This document shows, piece after piece, positions 1-9,830 of a DNA stretch of 64,000 bases; within the stretch, counting starts at the first letter, position 1; each line of letters opens with the position of its first letter. The notes below the pieces were generated by a model. That model ran no database searches, was not told where the DNA came from, and saw only the letters and a list, made by a program, of their open reading frames with translations. Position numbers and translations under genes: made by a program. This DNA comes from Stenotrophomonas maltophilia (GTDB lineage: Bacteria > Pseudomonadota > Gammaproteobacteria > Xanthomonadales > Xanthomonadaceae). The stretch spans positions 1,072,001-1,136,000 of the forward strand of contig NZ_LT906480.1 of NCBI RefSeq assembly GCF_900186865.1, read 5' to 3'.

Positions 1-1
1 C

Positions 2-187
2 TTCGCGGTGGGCGGCAATGCCTTCGACGTCTACAGCGCGGTGATGGCACGCAATGCGCTGGTCAGTCAGGTGGGCGTGGCGGTGGGCCTCGGCCGCAAC
101 AGCCAGCTGTCGATGTTCGTGCAGGGCCAGCACGGCGATGGCCGCCGCGACGTGGGCGGGCAGATCAACCTGCGTGTGGGCTTCTGA
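2..187 (+). CDS. C-terminal fragment of an autotransporter-like outer-membrane protein
   Basis: Only the last 61 codons are in the window; the gene begins before base 1. The visible peptide alternates polar and hydrophobic residues and ends in Gly-Phe just before TGA. A terminal aromatic residue is the signature by which outer-membrane beta-barrels are recognised by BamA. The end sequence GGQINLRVGF closely resembles the last strand of an autotransporter (type V secretion) barrel. The passenger domain and therefore the function cannot be judged. A REP-like palindrome follows 17 bp after the stop codon. Confidence 0.6.
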   Translation, partial: FAVGGNAFDVYSAVMARNALVSQVGVAVGLGRNSQLSMFVQGQHGDGRRDVGGQINLRVGF

Positions 188-204
188 GGAGAGTGGGGCG
201 ACGT

Positions 205-228
205 TGGATCCACGCCTGCGTGGATCCA
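205..228. repeat. REP-like palindrome
   Basis: A perfect 11-bp inverted repeat (TGGATCCACGC, 2-nt loop, GCGTGGATCCA) lies between the convergent autotransporter end and the GNAT gene end. No T-run follows on either strand, so it looks more like a single SMAG/REP-type palindrome than an intrinsic terminator. Confidence 0.55.
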
Positions 229-243
229 GGGCGGTGCGGAGGG

Positions 244-687
244 CTAGACCCTCCGCTCCATCTCCACGGCATCGATCCCGGCGCCGTGGCCATTGGAAAC
301 GATCCGCGTCACCTGGAAGCCCAGGCCAGCATAGAAGCCCTGGGTGTGCTGGCTGGTACTGAGCGTGATGCGCTTGATCGAGGGATCCGCTTCGGCCTGG
401 CGCAGGCGTGCCAGCGCCAGTTCCCGGCCAAGTCCATGGCGGTGCAGCGCGCGCTGTACCATGCCCCAGCAGAAACCGGCACTGCCGTCGCCGCGTCGCG
501 ACAGGCCGCCGCACGCCACGATGCTGCCATCTCGTTCGATGACCTGGAATGCACAGTCCGTGGCCTGTTCGCGCAGGAAGCGTTCGAAGTCGCCGCGTTC
601 TTCCGGCGCGAAGAATGTGGGTACGTTGCTGTCGAAGATCGACAGGCAGGCGCTGGCATCGGCGGGGCGGTAGAGGCGGAGGTTCAT
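244..687 (-). CDS. GNAT family N-acetyltransferase
   Basis: A 147-aa protein starting MNLRLYRPAD. A longer open frame extends to 798, but this ATG has an AAGG ribosome-binding site 8 nt upstream and gives the usual length of a single-domain GNAT enzyme. The acetyl-CoA-binding region is visible as the RHGLGRELALARLR segment (motif A, Q/RxxGxG/A-like), followed by a strand and the FYAGLGF motif typical of the family. It should transfer an acetyl group from acetyl-CoA to an amine; the substrate cannot be told. It stands alone and is convergent with the gene on its left. Confidence 0.8.
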   Translation of the reverse strand: MNLRLYRPADASACLSIFDSNVPTFFAPEERGDFERFLREQATDCAFQVIERDGSIVACGGLSRRGDGSAGFCWGMVQRALHRHGLGRELALARLRQAEADPSIKRITLSTSQHTQGFYAGLGFQVTRIVSNGHGAGIDAVEMERRV

Positions 688-1025
688 GGAAAATGCCTTG
701 GCGTTGCCCGGGCGCATTTCAACCGTCCAGACGTTGTCCTTCTCAAGGGGGTATCGCACGACGAGGCCGCAGGGGCGCCGAAGTGCTCCAAGGTACATGG
801 AGCGGAGTCGATCTTCTCACGGATGATTTCGCCCACCTCGAATGACTGTGCGGAACACAGGCGCCTGCACCAGGCGGGTGCGTCAGTGGCGAGGCGCATG
901 CGGCCGCGATGGCATGCAGCGGGGCGCGGCGGCTCTTGGGCTATGCTTTCGACACGTGGGACTGACCGCGCGGCAGGATCCGCCGGCCCCATTCGTCTTC
1001 CTGCCTGCAACGGAGCTGCCCAGCG
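688..1025. other. Intergenic region without a supported gene
   Basis: This 338-bp stretch separates the divergent GNAT and DUF3592 genes. It should hold both promoters. Open frames crossing it on both strands run into the flanking genes and have no recognisable protein sequence, so I call nothing here. Confidence 0.5.
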
Positions 1026-1436
1026 ATGCCCGACCCTTCTCTTTCCCGGACTGCCCAGGTCATGCGCGGTCTGCTGTTTGGCGCGGTGGGGCTGTTGATC
1101 CTTGCCGTGGCCGCCTTCGAAGTGACGCATCGCCTTGAGTTCCTGCAGATCGCGCAGGCCGTCGATGGCCAGGTCGAGCGCCTGAACGCGGGCGGATCGC
1201 ATCCGCAGATTGCGTTCACCACCGCGACCGGCCAACACGTCTCTTACCCGCAGGGTGGCATGATCTTCGGCTATGAGCCTGGACAGCCGGTACGCGTGCT
1301 GTACGATCCGGCGCAACCGCGCCTGGAGCCGGTCCTGGATACGTTCGGTGCGCTGTGGGGAATGACGGTCGTGTGGATGCTGCTGGGGCTGGCGTTCGTC
1401 GGCGTCTGCGTGCGGGGACTGCTCCGGCGCAGGTGA
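1026..1436 (+). CDS. DUF3592 domain membrane protein
   Basis: A 136-aa protein with two predicted membrane segments, about residues 14-32 and 108-130, flanking an extracytoplasmic domain of roughly 75 residues. The central motif (a hydrophilic beta-rich domain followed by GYEPGQPVRVLYDP) is characteristic of DUF3592, where the conserved G.. V.V.YDP sequence sits just before the second helix. The function of the family is unknown. It ends in a basic tail (LLRRR). It is monocistronic; downstream is the terminator of the convergent tRNA-Ser gene, which could serve both transcripts. Confidence 0.75.
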   Translation: MPDPSLSRTAQVMRGLLFGAVGLLILAVAAFEVTHRLEFLQIAQAVDGQVERLNAGGSHPQIAFTTATGQHVSYPQGGMIFGYEPGQPVRVLYDPAQPRLEPVLDTFGALWGMTVVWMLLGLAFVGVCVRGLLRRR

Positions 1437-1547
1437 CTCGCAGCGGATCGCGCGCTGTCGACGGGCGAACCGTTGGACCTGTCCCTGGCGGCAGGGCCTG
1501 TTCAGTTCGGTAGTACCTACCGCGCTTCCCGCCAGCCAAATAAAAAA

Positions 1548-1564
1548 GCCGCCCAGTGGGCGGC
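1548..1564 (-). terminator. Intrinsic terminator of the tRNA-Ser gene
   Basis: A 7-bp GC stem (GCCGCCC/GGGCGGC, 3-nt loop) is followed on the minus strand by TTTTTTATT, giving a strong rho-independent terminator 13 bp after the tRNA. On the plus strand it is followed only by TTCTTC and would be weaker. Confidence 0.85.
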
Positions 1565-1577
1565 TTCTTCATTTATC

Positions 1578-1670
1578 TGGCGGAGAGAGGGGGATTCGAA
1601 CCCCCGAAGCGCGGTTTAGACGCTTACACACTTTCCAGGCGTGCTCCTTCAACCACTCGGACACCTCTCC
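1578..1670 (-). tRNA. tRNA-Ser (anticodon GGA)
   Basis: A 93-nt class II tRNA including an encoded CCA end. The acceptor stem pairs GGAGAGG with CUCUCUCC, the discriminator is G73, the T-loop has GGUUCGAAUCC, and a long variable arm is present as expected for serine. The anticodon loop reads CUGGAAA, giving GGA, which decodes UCC and UCU. It has its own promoter and terminator. Confidence 0.97.
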
Positions 1671-1709
1671 GGATCCCTGCCATCGGCAAACGCCTCAGCA
1701 GGGGCGCAG

Positions 1710-1738
1710 ATTCTAGCGGGCTGCGCGGCACTTCACAA
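1710..1738 (-). promoter_or_regulatory. Sigma-70 promoter of tRNA-Ser
   Basis: On the minus strand TTGTGA (-35, 1738-1733) and TAGAAT (-10, 1715-1710) are spaced by exactly 17 bp, with the mature tRNA beginning 40 nt downstream. Both hexamers are close to consensus and stand out in GC-rich DNA. Confidence 0.65.
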
Positions 1739-1833
1739 GCACCCCGGCCAGGAACCCGCGAAAGATGTGCCGGAGGCGAGGGGGGCTGGACAGGCATGGC
1801 ACAATGGAACATCCGATGGAAAACGGTGGCCTG

Positions 1834-3879
1834 ATGTCCTATCTCGTCCTTGCCCGCAAGTGGCGTCCAAAGCGTTTTGCCGAGCTGGTGGGCCAGGAAC
1901 ACGTGGTCCGTGCGCTCAGCAACGCACTGGACAGCGGCCGGGTCCACCATGCGTTCCTGTTCACCGGCACCCGCGGCGTGGGCAAGACCACCATCGCGCG
2001 CATCTTCGCCAAGTCGCTGAACTGCGAACAGGGCACCAGTGCCGATCCCTGCGGCCAGTGTGCAGCCTGCCTGGATATCGACGCCGGCCGCTACATCGAC
2101 CTGCTGGAAATCGACGCCGCGTCCAACACCGGCGTGGACGACGTGCGCGAGGTGATCGAGAACGCGCAGTACATGCCTTCGCGTGGCAAGTACAAGGTCT
2201 ACCTGATCGACGAAGTGCACATGCTGTCCAAGGCGGCGTTCAATGCGCTGCTGAAGACGCTGGAAGAGCCGCCGGAGCACGTGAAGTTCCTGCTGGCCAC
2301 CACCGATCCGCAGAAGCTGCCGGTCACCGTGCTCAGCCGCTGCCTGCAGTTCAACCTCAAGCGCCTGGACGAGGACCAGATCCAGGGCCAGATGACCCGC
2401 ATTCTGGCGGCCGAGGAGATCGAGGCCGACGGCAGTGCCATCGTGCAGCTGGCCAAGGCCGCTGATGGCAGCCTGCGGGACGGCCTGTCGCTGCTGGACC
2501 AGGCGATTGCCTATGCCGGCGGCGCACTGCGCGAGGACGTGGTACGCACCATGCTGGGCACGGTCGACCGCACCCAGGTGGCGGCGATGCTCGATGCGCT
2601 GGCTGACGGCGATGGCCCGCGCCTGCTGCAGGTGGTGGCCGCGCTGGCCGAATTCTCGCCGGACTGGAGTGGCGTGCTGGAAGCGCTGGCCGAAGGCCTG
2701 CACCGCATCCAGGTGCAGCAGCTGGTACCGGGTGCGGCCGTTGCCGAAGGCCTGGATGCCGCCGCATTCGCCGAGCGCCTGCGCCCGGAAGTGGTGCAGC
2801 TCTGGTACCAGATGGCCTTGAACGGCCGTCGTGACCTGCCGATGGCGCCGAGCCCGCGCGCGGGCTTCGAGATGGCCGTGCTGCGCATGCTGGCGTTCCG
2901 CCCGCCCGCGGCGGTCCCGCCGGTGCCGAAGTCGGTGGAGGGGGCAGGCAATGCGCCGGGTGGCAATGCTGCCGGTGGTGGCACCGGTGCGGGTACCCAC
3001 GAAGCGACGCCGGCGACTGCCGCCGCTTCGGCAAGCCCGGCCGTGGTGGCGCAGGTGGCCGCTCCGGTGCAGGCCGCGCCGCGCGAACCTGAACCCGAAC
3101 CTGAGCCGGCCCCGCAACCCGAACCGGACCCGGACCCGGACCCGACGCCGGAGCCCGAGCCGGTTCCGGTGGAAGAGCCGGTGTCACCGCCGCCGGTGAA
3201 GGCCGAAGCAGCGGCGCCGCCGTCCGTTGAAACAGAAGCGGGCGACGACCTGCCGCCGTGGGCCACCGACGAAGCCGAGGCACGTGACGAGGCGCTGGCG
3301 GCCGAGATAGCTGGGCCGGAAGCTGCCATGGTGGCGCCCTGGCATGAGCCGCCGGCTCCCGTCGCGGCTCCCAGCGAGCCTGCACCGCCCGCACGCCCGT
3401 TCCGCACGGAAGGCATTGCCATCGCGCCGGTCGAGCCGGCGCCAGTGCAGGAGAACGCGCCGCTGGAAGGTGTCAGCGACCTGGCCAGCGCCGAGGACTG
3501 GCTGGATCTGGTCGCCAACAGTGGCCTGAGCGGCCCGTCGCGGCAGCTGGCCGCCAACGCTGCCTTCATCAGTTGCCAGCACGGGACCTTGAAACTGGGC
3601 CTTTCGCCCGGATTTGAATACCTGCGCTCGGAGCGCGCGCTGGCCGCCCTGGGCGAGATGCTGGAGAAGGCCCTCGGCCAGGCGCCGAAGATCGTGGTCG
3701 AGACCGTGGAAACCGAACACGTTCCGGCCGAGACTCTGCACCAGCGTGCCGACCGCCAGCGTAGTGAGCGGCAGCAGGTGGCAGAGGCCGTTTTCATGGA
3801 CGACCCGGAAGTGCAGGTGCTGATCCAACAGCACGGTGCCCGGGTTGTTTCCGATTCCATCCGTTCTTTTGACGAGTAA
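1834..3879 (+). CDS. dnaX: DNA polymerase III subunit gamma/tau
   Basis: A 681-aa clamp-loader ATPase that loads the beta clamp and ties together core polymerases and DnaB. The N-terminus MSYLVLARKWRP is the canonical DnaX start; an in-frame extension to 1765 is ignored. Visible motifs: Walker A GTRGVGKTT (about 45-53), the four zinc cysteines (C64, C73, C76, C79), Walker B DEVH (126-129) and sensor motif SRC (168-170). After about residue 365 comes a long Pro/Glu/Ala-rich linker with PE/PD dipeptide repeats (about 420-460). The C-terminal tau domain follows. I see no A-rich slippery site in the linker, so only full-length tau is evident. It lies upstream of ybaB and recR, the usual arrangement. 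Confidence 0.97.
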   Translation: MSYLVLARKWRPKRFAELVGQEHVVRALSNALDSGRVHHAFLFTGTRGVGKTTIARIFAKSLNCEQGTSADPCGQCAACLDIDAGRYIDLLEIDAASNTGVDDVREVIENAQYMPSRGKYKVYLIDEVHMLSKAAFNALLKTLEEPPEHVKFLLATTDPQKLPVTVLSRCLQFNLKRLDEDQIQGQMTRILAAEEIEADGSAIVQLAKAADGSLRDGLSLLDQAIAYAGGALREDVVRTMLGTVDRTQVAAMLDALADGDGPRLLQVVAALAEFSPDWSGVLEALAEGLHRIQVQQLVPGAAVAEGLDAAAFAERLRPEVVQLWYQMALNGRRDLPMAPSPRAGFEMAVLRMLAFRPPAAVPPVPKSVEGAGNAPGGNAAGGGTGAGTHEATPATAAASASPAVVAQVAAPVQAAPREPEPEPEPAPQPEPDPDPDPTPEPEPVPVEEPVSPPPVKAEAAAPPSVETEAGDDLPPWATDEAEARDEALAAEIAGPEAAMVAPWHEPPAPVAAPSEPAPPARPFRTEGIAIAPVEPAPVQENAPLEGVSDLASAEDWLDLVANSGLSGPSRQLAANAAFISCQHGTLKLGLSPGFEYLRSERALAALGEMLEKALGQAPKIVVETVETEHVPAETLHQRADRQRSERQQVAEAVFMDDPEVQVLIQQHGARVVSDSIRSFDE

Positions 3880-3885
3880 GACACC

Positions 3886-4206
3886 ATGCGCGGAAACATC
3901 GCCCAACTGATGCAGCAGGCCCAGAAGATGCAGGAAAACCTGCAGAAGGCCCAGGAAGAAATCGCCAAGATCGAAGTGACCGGCAGCGCCGGCGGCGGCA
4001 TGGTCAGCGTGACCCTGACCGGTGCCAAGGAATGCCGCAAGGTGCGCATCGATCCGTCGCTGACCAGCGACCCGGAGATGCTGGAAGACCTGATCGCCGC
4101 CGCCTTCAATGATGCCTCGAACAAGATCGATGCCGAGTCGAAGTCGAAGATGGGGTCGGCCACCGCCGGCATGCAGCTGCCGCCGGGCATGAAGCTGCCG
4201 TTCTGA
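3886..4206 (+). CDS. ybaB: YbaB/EbfC family nucleoid-associated protein
   Basis: A 106-aa protein with the family hallmarks: an N-terminal helix rich in Gln and Met ([23 protein letters not shown]), the [11 protein letters not shown] strand, and [16 protein letters not shown]. Homologues form dimers that bind DNA without strong sequence specificity and affect nucleoid structure. It starts 7 bp after dnaX and precedes recR. This is the conserved dnaX-ybaB-recR order, consistent with a DNA replication and repair operon. Confidence 0.95.
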   Translation: MRGNIAQLMQQAQKMQENLQKAQEEIAKIEVTGSAGGGMVSVTLTGAKECRKVRIDPSLTSDPEMLEDLIAAAFNDASNKIDAESKSKMGSATAGMQLPPGMKLPF

Positions 4207-4250
4207 TTTCCCAAGGGGCGCCTGCCGCTGCGGGTGCCCGCTCCAACCCT

Positions 4251-4298
4251 CGGTCGAGCATGGCTCGACTCTACAGACAGCTGTCGAGCGTGCTCGAC
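4251..4298. repeat. SMAG-type palindromic repeats between ybaB and recR
   Basis: Bases 4251-4274 form a reverse-oriented GTAG-ended palindrome (GTAGAGTCGAGC on the minus strand). It is followed at once by a second imperfect palindrome built on the same GTCGAGC core. This is the layout of S. maltophilia GTAG (SMAG) REP elements. It lies inside the presumed operon and could fold in the mRNA. Confidence 0.65.
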
Positions 4299-4317
4299 GC
4301 CATGAAAGCATGCCGCC

Positions 4318-4917
4318 GTGTCCGCACCCCTGCTTGAACAATTGATCGACGCGTTGCGGGTGCTGCCTGGTGTCGGCCAGAAGACTGCGCAGCGCATGGC
4401 CTATCACCTGCTCGAGCGCGAGCGCGAAGGTGGCCAGCGTCTGGCCGAGACACTGGCATTGGCGGTGGAGCGAATCGGCCACTGCCTGCAGTGCCGCGAT
4501 TTCAGCGAAACCGAGCTGTGCCCGACCTGTGCCAACGGCAGCCGCGAGCGCAGCCAGCTGTGCGTGGTCGAATCGCCGGCCGACCGCCTGGCCATCGAGA
4601 ACGCCACCGGCTTCCGCGGTGTCTACTTCGTGCTGCAGGGGCGGCTGTCGCCGCTCGATGGCATCGGCCCGCGCGAGCTGGGCCTGGAGCAATTGGAGCG
4701 ACGGTTGGCCGAAGGCGAGGTGCAGGAGCTGATCATCGCCACCAGCGCCACTGTCGAGGGCGAGGCCACCGCGCACTACCTGGCGCAGCTGGCGCGCGCA
4801 CGCAAGGTGCAGCCGAGCCGTTTGGCGCAGGGCCTGCCACTTGGCGGTGAACTCGAATACGTCGATCGCGGCACGCTCTCGCACGCGTTCGGAACGCGCA
4901 GCGAATTCCGCGATTGA
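4318..4917 (+). CDS. recR: Recombination mediator RecR
   Basis: A 199-aa protein starting at GTG (no in-frame ATG nearby). It has the N-terminal helix-hairpin-helix ([20 protein letters not shown]), the C4 zinc finger (C57, C60, C69, C72 region: [16 protein letters not shown]) and a TOPRIM domain ([13 protein letters not shown] ... [18 protein letters not shown]) with the conserved acidic and glycine residues. RecR works with RecO (and RecF) to load RecA at single-strand gaps. Full length for the family. No strong Shine-Dalgarno is seen, so it may depend on coupling within the dnaX operon. Confidence 0.96.
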   Translation: MSAPLLEQLIDALRVLPGVGQKTAQRMAYHLLEREREGGQRLAETLALAVERIGHCLQCRDFSETELCPTCANGSRERSQLCVVESPADRLAIENATGFRGVYFVLQGRLSPLDGIGPRELGLEQLERRLAEGEVQELIIATSATVEGEATAHYLAQLARARKVQPSRLAQGLPLGGELEYVDRGTLSHAFGTRSEFRD

Positions 4918-4984
4918 ATGCCGGCCGGGCATCCCCCGGCGCGGCCGGCCTACAATGCGGATGACATCCCCGCCGAGGCCGACC

Positions 4985-5344
4985 ATGAGCAACGAAACCC
5001 TCTTCAGCAAGATCATCCGTCGCGAGATCCCGGCCACCATCGTCTACGAGGATGACGAGGTGCTGGGCTTCAAGGACATCGCACCGCAGGCACCGGTGCA
5101 CGTGCTGTTCATTCCGAAGAACGAGATCATTCCGACCCTGGATGACCTGCAGCCGTCGCAGGCGCACCTGATCGGCAAGCTGGCGCTGGCTGCCGCCGAG
5201 TACGCGCGCCGCGAGGGCTTCGCACAGGACGGCTACCGCATCGTGATGAACTGCCGCGAGCATGCCGGGCAGACCGTGTTCCATATCCACATGCACCTGC
5301 TGGCCGGTGCGCCGCTGGGGCATTTCGGTGCGCCTGGGCGTTGA
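4985..5344 (+). CDS. HIT family nucleotide-binding hydrolase (HinT-like)
   Basis: A 119-aa protein starting MSNETLFSKIIRREIP, the standard HinT beginning. The histidine triad is intact near the C-terminus (FHIHMHLL), and the KDIAPQAPVHVLFIPK strand is typical. HinT proteins hydrolyse adenosine phosphoramidates such as AMP-lysine. The gene follows recR by 68 bp and ends in front of a strong hairpin shared with the convergent slp gene. Confidence 0.93.
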   Translation: MSNETLFSKIIRREIPATIVYEDDEVLGFKDIAPQAPVHVLFIPKNEIIPTLDDLQPSQAHLIGKLALAAAEYARREGFAQDGYRIVMNCREHAGQTVFHIHMHLLAGAPLGHFGAPGR

Positions 5345-5374
5345 AGCCCCTGTCCACGCCATGCGCGGATGAAA

Positions 5375-5397
5375 AAGGCCGCCCGAGGGCGGCCTTT
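5375..5397. terminator. Bidirectional intrinsic terminator
   Basis: The stem AAGGCCGCCC/GGGCGGCCTT with a short loop is preceded by GAAA and followed by TTCC. It lies between the convergent hint-like and slp genes and can end both transcripts. Confidence 0.85.
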
Positions 5398-5421
5398 TCC
5401 GTCATGCCTGTGCGGTGACGA

Positions 5422-5949
5422 TCACCACCAGCCCCAGCGACCATAGCCGCCCCAGTACGGACCATACGGGCCCGGGCCCCACGGGCCATAGGGGTAGGGC
5501 ACCACGTCGACCTGGCGCTGTTCCGGCCACAGGTAGATCACATCGGCCGACAGCTTGGGCAGGCGGTAGTCGTACTCGCCGATGCGGGTGTTCTGGTAGC
5601 CGTCGATCTTGCCGATGAAAGTCACGTCACGACCGGCTTCGAACACGGCCGGGTCGTAGAAGCCGGCACGGCAGGCGATGAAGCGGCCGTCGCTGGCGTC
5701 GGACGAGGTGGTGTTCGGACGGCCACTGCCATTGAGCGGGCGCGAGATGATCTGGAAGCAGGTCTCGCCCTGGCCGGGCTTGGTTTCGATGATGCGACCG
5801 CCCCAACGGACCGGCGTGCCGACCTGCTGGGTAGCGACCGAGTCGCGCGGGGAGACCAGGCTGAACTGTCCCTGCAGCGGCTTGGGGGCCGTGGCGCAGG
5901 CCGACAGGGCCAGCGTGGCCACAGCGGTGAGAAGGAACTTGGTGTTCAT
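5422..5949 (-). CDS. Slp family outer-membrane lipoprotein
   Basis: A 175-aa lipoprotein with signal peptide MNTKFLLTAVATLALSAC and lipobox LSAC, so Cys18 should be lipidated. The body matches the Slp (starvation lipoprotein) family: a short beta-rich domain with V.WGG.I and a conserved region around the YRLPKLSADVIYLWPE segment. The tail is rich in Tyr, Gly, Pro and Trp (PYGPWGPGPYGPYWGGYG). The start codon overlaps the stop of the upstream transglutaminase gene by ATGA and also has its own purine-rich site (GGAGCCTCCCC). Role in this organism unknown. Confidence 0.85.
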   Translation of the reverse strand: MNTKFLLTAVATLALSACATAPKPLQGQFSLVSPRDSVATQQVGTPVRWGGRIIETKPGQGETCFQIISRPLNGSGRPNTTSSDASDGRFIACRAGFYDPAVFEAGRDVTFIGKIDGYQNTRIGEYDYRLPKLSADVIYLWPEQRQVDVVPYPYGPWGPGPYGPYWGGYGRWGWW

Positions 5950-7895
5950 GGGGAGGCTCCGGAAGTCGGGCGATGCCTGCGCAGGTCCCGCAATAATGAA
6001 GCGAGGTCGGTGCAAGTTCCAGCGTAACGCGCGTCGGCGAAACGCTGGCTGAGTGCGAGCAGGGCCGGGTCAGGGCGCTGCCGGTGCACCCGCTGGGCCC
6101 AGTCCTGTGCGGTTTCGTGCGGTTCACGGGCCAGGCCGAGGCGGGCGTAGCGCCGTCCGAGCCGGTGCCAGGCGCGCAGCAGCGGGTCGCGTTCGCGCTC
6201 GCCACGGGCCAGCAGCCAGGCCATCCACGCCAAGGCCAGCATCGTTGCCACCACGAAGCCAGCGACAAGTTGCGTGGGGCCCAGATCATCCAGCCCGAAC
6301 GGCGTGAGCAGTTGCTGCTGGCGGCGTGCATCGAATGACAGCACCAGGTCGTTCCAGCCGCGGCGCAGCCAGTCGCCCATCTGCTCCAGCTGCTGCCAGC
6401 GTTGCTGCAGTGGCGTGTCCGTACCGGCCTGCAGGCGGTCGTCCAGTGTGTCCAGGATGCGTTCCGGTGCCACGGCTGCGGTTGGGTCAACCCGTACCCA
6501 GCCGCGCTGCGGCAGCCATACCTCGGCCCAGGCATGGGCGTCCATCCGCCGCACGATCCAGTAGTCGCCAAGGCGGTTGTAGGTGCCGCCGGCAAAGCCG
6601 GTCACCACCCGTGCCGGGACGCCGGCGTTGCGCATCAACACCACGAAGGCCGAGCTGAAGTGTTCACAGAAGCCGGCCTTGTAGCCGAACAGGAACTCGT
6701 CGATCGGGTCGCGCCCTGCCGCAGGGGTGTCCAGCGTGTACGAGAAGTCGGTGGTGATCCACTGCAGCGCGCGGCGCACGATAGCCTCGTCATCGCTGCC
6801 AGCCTGCTGCCGCCATTGCTGCGCCAACGTGGCGGTGCGCGGGTTGAAGCCACTGGGCAACTGCAGCGCGGCCCGTCGCAGATAGGGTGACAGCGTGCTG
6901 TCGAAGCGTTGTGGTGGCGCCGAATGCAACCGCCAGCGGCTCAGCGACGCCAGTGACCGCTCGCTGCTCAGGCTCATGTCCGCATCCAGCGTGCTGCCTG
7001 CAGGCGCGCGGCTGGGCAGGTCCAGTGCCACCAGCTGGCGACGGTCGGTGGGTTCGTAGTCGATCTGGTAGTCCCAGCCCTGCGTGCCGGCCTCGACCAC
7101 GGCCGCCGACCGTCGCTCGCTGGCGCGGTCACGTGTCCAGCGCCGGCCATCGAAGGCGGTCAGTACCGGTCCTCGCCAGTAGCGTTGCATCGGCTCGGGT
7201 ACCGCGCCGAAGAACTGCACGCGCAGCGCCGGGGCATCGTCGGCCATCAGGTCCAGCCACTGGCCGGGCTCCATGCTGTCGGACAACCCCGGCGTACCCA
7301 CGGCGCGCTCGGGAACACCCCACAGTGGCGTGGCCAGGCGCGGGAACAGCCAGAAGCAGGCCAATGCCAGCGGCAGGCCGATCGCCAGCAGGCGGCCAAC
7401 GCCGCGCAGCTGCCCTCGCAAGGGCAGCGGCGCGGCGTGGCCTTCATCCCCGGCCAGCCGTTGCAGGGCGAGCAGCGCGCTGATCCCCGCCAGTGCGGCC
7501 AACACCGTGGTCAGTGGTCCTTGGTCGAGCAGGAACGCCGCAAACGGGGAAAACAGCGCGAACCCGAGCAGGCTGCGGGCATCGCGCCGGCTGCGCAGTT
7601 CGCTGGACTTGATCGCCAGCATCGCTGCCAGCAGGGCGCAACCGGTATCGCGCCCGGGTCGGACCATCCCCATCTGCCAGGCGATGGCACCGAGCATGGC
7701 CAGCACCAGCAGCAGGCGCACCGGCATGGGCAGCACCTTCCGCCACGACAGGACCGCAGTCACGAGCGCTGCGGCCGCGATCACGCCCGCCAGCAGGGGC
7801 GGCAACTGCAGCAGCAACGGCAACAGCGCCAACGCCGCGCTGGCCAGGGTCCAGTTGCGGGCATTGCGGTCGAGCGCGGGCGTGGTCTCAGTCAT
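5946..7895 (-). CDS. tgpA: TgpA-like membrane transglutaminase
   Basis: A 649-aa protein. It starts with five to six membrane helices (DUF3488 region, about residues 15-190), followed by a periplasmic transglutaminase-like domain and another helix near residue 555. The catalytic triad is visible: Cys in KAGFCEHFSSAF, His in MDAHAWAEVW and Asp in VRVDPTAA. It is last but one in the cluster moxR-DUF58-tgpA, a widespread trio found for example in Pseudomonas, where tgpA is essential. The start overlaps the DUF58 stop by 8 bp. Probably acts on envelope proteins; the substrate is not known. Confidence 0.9.
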   Translation of the reverse strand: MTETTPALDRNARNWTLASAALALLPLLLQLPPLLAGVIAAAALVTAVLSWRKVLPMPVRLLLVLAMLGAIAWQMGMVRPGRDTGCALLAAMLAIKSSELRSRRDARSLLGFALFSPFAAFLLDQGPLTTVLAALAGISALLALQRLAGDEGHAAPLPLRGQLRGVGRLLAIGLPLALACFWLFPRLATPLWGVPERAVGTPGLSDSMEPGQWLDLMADDAPALRVQFFGAVPEPMQRYWRGPVLTAFDGRRWTRDRASERRSAAVVEAGTQGWDYQIDYEPTDRRQLVALDLPSRAPAGSTLDADMSLSSERSLASLSRWRLHSAPPQRFDSTLSPYLRRAALQLPSGFNPRTATLAQQWRQQAGSDDEAIVRRALQWITTDFSYTLDTPAAGRDPIDEFLFGYKAGFCEHFSSAFVVLMRNAGVPARVVTGFAGGTYNRLGDYWIVRRMDAHAWAEVWLPQRGWVRVDPTAAVAPERILDTLDDRLQAGTDTPLQQRWQQLEQMGDWLRRGWNDLVLSFDARRQQQLLTPFGLDDLGPTQLVAGFVVATMLALAWMAWLLARGERERDPLLRAWHRLGRRYARLGLAREPHETAQDWAQRVHRQRPDPALLALSQRFADARYAGTCTDLASLLRDLRRHRPTSGASP

Positions 7896-8834
7896 GCGGC
7901 ATCAATGCCAGTGCACGCAGGCACAGGTGGTGGTGGCCGGCGCCCTGGCCTGGCCCGAACGGCGGGTGTGCAGGCAGCAGCAGGGTGTAGCGGCGGCCTT
8001 CGCGCTCGGCCATGTCGACCCATCGCGCCAAACGCGCGATGCGTGCTTCATGGCCCAGCGGGGACAGCGTGCGCCAATCGAGGATGACTTCGATGCCAAC
8101 CGGCTTTTCGTACTCGCGCACCAGCAGGCTGTCGCGGCGTGCCGAGTGCTTCCACGAAATGCTGCGTGGCGCATCGCCCGCACGATAGGGCCGTAGCTGA
8201 TGCAGTTCCTCGCCACTGGCATGGGCGCGCGTGTGCAGCGGATCGTTGCCGCTTTCCGGCAGTGCAGGGGCCAGCGCCTCGGGTTGCGGATAGACCAGCA
8301 GCGGTTGTTCCGGCCACACCCACGACCATGCCCGCACCAGGCCCAGTGGCTGGGTGGTGGAGAGGCGGATGCGCGGGAGCTCCAGCCAGCCGCGGCGTTC
8401 GCTGGGAACGTGCAGCTCCACTTCACCGCGGCCGTGTGCAGGCAGCGAGGTCCAGGCTTCGCTGTCACCCAGCTGCAGGTGCAGGCCGTGGCGTGCGCGC
8501 GGATCACGCAGTGACAGGTCCACGCGCAGGCGCAGTGGTTGCCCGGCAGGAACCGGCTCGGCGGAGATCGCGTCGATCTGTACGCCGGACAGCTGCAGGT
8601 GCGCGGCGATGGCGCTGGCGATCGCCGCTGCCGCCAGCAGCAGGGCCAGCAGCAACGCCGGGTTGTTGTTGTAGTTCAGTGCGCCCAGCAGCATTGCCGC
8701 CAGCAGCGCGGCGACGAACAGGCCGAAGCGGGTGGGCAGTACGTAGATGCGGTGGCGGTCCAGGCGCTGCGGCAGTGCTTCAGGCCTGCGCGGGCGTGCC
8801 AGCAGTTGCAGTCGTGCCCAGCGCGTGGCCACCC

Positions 8835-8838
<4 letters not shown>
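7888..8838 (-). CDS. DUF58 domain protein
   Basis: A 316-aa protein with two N-terminal membrane helices (about 33-80), a beta-rich extracytoplasmic part, and the DUF58 signature GEELHQLRPYRAGDAPRSISWKHSARRDSLLVREYE (quoted in pieces: GEELHQLRPYRAGD, SISWKHSARRD, LLVREYE). DUF58 proteins resemble von Willebrand factor A domains and pair with MoxR AAA ATPases. The start overlaps the moxR stop (ATGA), and the end overlaps tgpA. These overlaps suggest translational coupling and fixed stoichiometry. Confidence 0.9.
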
Positions 8839-9788
<950 letters not shown>

Positions 9789-9830
9789 GATCGTCTCAGG
9801 TCTGGAATCCATTCGATTATCCATAGAGCA

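Noticed and set aside
193..1098. 301-aa plus-strand frame over the GNAT gene
   Set aside because: Antisense shadow; the minus-strand GNAT protein has clear family motifs and a ribosome site.
1671..1833. 4.5S SRP RNA gene between tRNA-Ser and dnaX
   Set aside because: The conserved SRP RNA tetraloop and asymmetric loop sequence are not present.
1624..5040. Long minus-strand open frames across dnaX, ybaB and recR (up to 628 aa)
   Set aside because: They are antisense shadows in high-GC coding DNA, with low-complexity Arg/Ala/Pro content and no recognised motif.
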